Shown piece after piece: positions 32,547 to 32,587 of a stretch of DNA of 32,587 nucleotides. The position numbers and the translations under genes were made by a program. Every line of letters begins with the position of its first letter. The stretch's first letter is position 1. Source of the stretch: Planctomycetes bacterium GWF2_41_51 (GTDB lineage Bacteria > Planctomycetota > Phycisphaerae > Sedimentisphaerales > UBA12454); the NCBI GenBank assembly GCA_001825665.1, contig MHXZ01000075.1, positions 1-32,587 of the forward strand, in the 5' to 3' direction. The notes beneath the pieces are model-generated. The model saw nothing but the letters and a program-made list of their open reading frames with translations. It was not told the origin of the DNA and did no database searches.

Positions 32547-32587
32547 TAGAACAATGGAGCCAACAGGAGTCGAACCTGCGGCCTCTT
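32547..32587. repeat. right copy of 41-bp direct repeat (probable attachment site)
   Basis: Identical to 27549-27589 and running off the window, so the true length is unknown. It includes 8 bases beyond the tRNA 3' end (TTGTTCTA in minus-strand sense) and the tRNA T arm and variable loop. Confidence 0.8.
32555..32587 (-). tRNA. 3' part of a tRNA gene, probably tRNA-Ala, cut by the window edge
   Basis: Minus-strand sense: variable loop AAGAGGCC, T arm GCAGG/CCTGT with loop TTCGACT, acceptor strand TGGCTCC and discriminator A at 32555. U at position 70 would allow the G3-U70 pair of tRNA-Ala. No CCA is encoded. The anticodon and 5' half lie outside the window, so both identity and integrity are inferred. 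Confidence 0.5.

Larger units (their letters stand above)
32442..32587 (-). pseudogene. C-terminal coding remnant at the right island boundary
   Basis: An open frame comes in from the window edge through the tRNA-derived repeat and then reads SYAEFDTYEYLPCGGAVV and TLVEKAVNYFFKRSKP before a TGA at 32442-32444 that overlaps the next GTG start. The part after the repeat has a natural amino acid composition; the part inside the repeat is tRNA sequence. I read it as the 3' end of a gene whose 5' part was replaced at the island end. No start codon is visible in the protein-like part, and no family is recognised. Confidence 0.35.

Overview
The window reads as chromosomal DNA of a moderately AT-rich Gram-negative bacterium, most likely a planctomycete of the Phycisphaerae/Sedimentisphaerales type. 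Support: an HYExAFE-family gene (a family I associate with planctomycetes), an alginate-export-type outer-membrane porin, heptosyltransferase and LPS-kinase-like genes, tRNA genes without an encoded CCA end next to a CCA-adding/poly(A) polymerase gene, and two families of dispersed hairpin repeats. This assignment is an inference from gene content; no rRNA or phylogenetic marker was compared.

Layout. 1-566 (minus): the first codons of an unknown gene with its promoter, then an MgtC/SapB membrane protein. 715-6493 (plus): a tight run of aspartate aminotransferase, a GT-C-like 913-residue membrane protein, a DPM1-like GT2 glycosyltransferase and alanine racemase, meeting a convergent Nudix hydrolase. 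7020-9440: LPS-kinase-like protein, heptosyltransferase-like GT9 and a DUF2062 protein. The genes from 1887 to 9440 thus serve envelope sugar and peptidoglycan precursor chemistry. 9600-12690: DUF378 membrane protein and IleRS (minus). 12748-15275 is an accessory stretch: two unrecognised exported or membrane-anchored proteins flanked by hairpin repeats with exchangeable, base-paired stems. 15276-17335: a SAM methyltransferase, an orphan E2-type acyltransferase without a subunit-binding domain, an intact tRNA-Arg(CCG), and a second copy disrupted by 1 nt in the anticodon loop and 28 nt in the T loop. 17432-22084: a regulated operon of porin, PstS-like binding protein, sensor kinase and Rcp1-like response regulator, with a perfect palindrome over the -35 box. 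22214-27469 (plus): housekeeping genes (YkgJ-type protein, hisS, HYExAFE, bioB, rsmD, CCA-adding enzyme), many with 4-nt or longer overlaps.

27463-32587 (minus) is the most interesting part. It holds an operon of a 60-aa helical protein, KaiB-like, PAS-GAF histidine kinase, KaiC and KaiB-like, bounded by a 41-bp direct repeat that is the 3' part of a tRNA (tRNA-Ala-like) plus 8 flanking bases. That is the geometry of an integrative element inserted at a tRNA 3' end; the intact tRNA would lie just beyond the right edge. No KaiA and no integrase are visible. The KaiB-like gene fused by a 4-nt overlap to a histidine kinase looks like a split version of SasA, so the cassette may be a self-contained, horizontally mobile Kai-type timing or energy-sensing module with its own output kinase. 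Both ends of the island carry broken or truncated reading frames, including a small gene interrupted at a 7-nt homopolymer.
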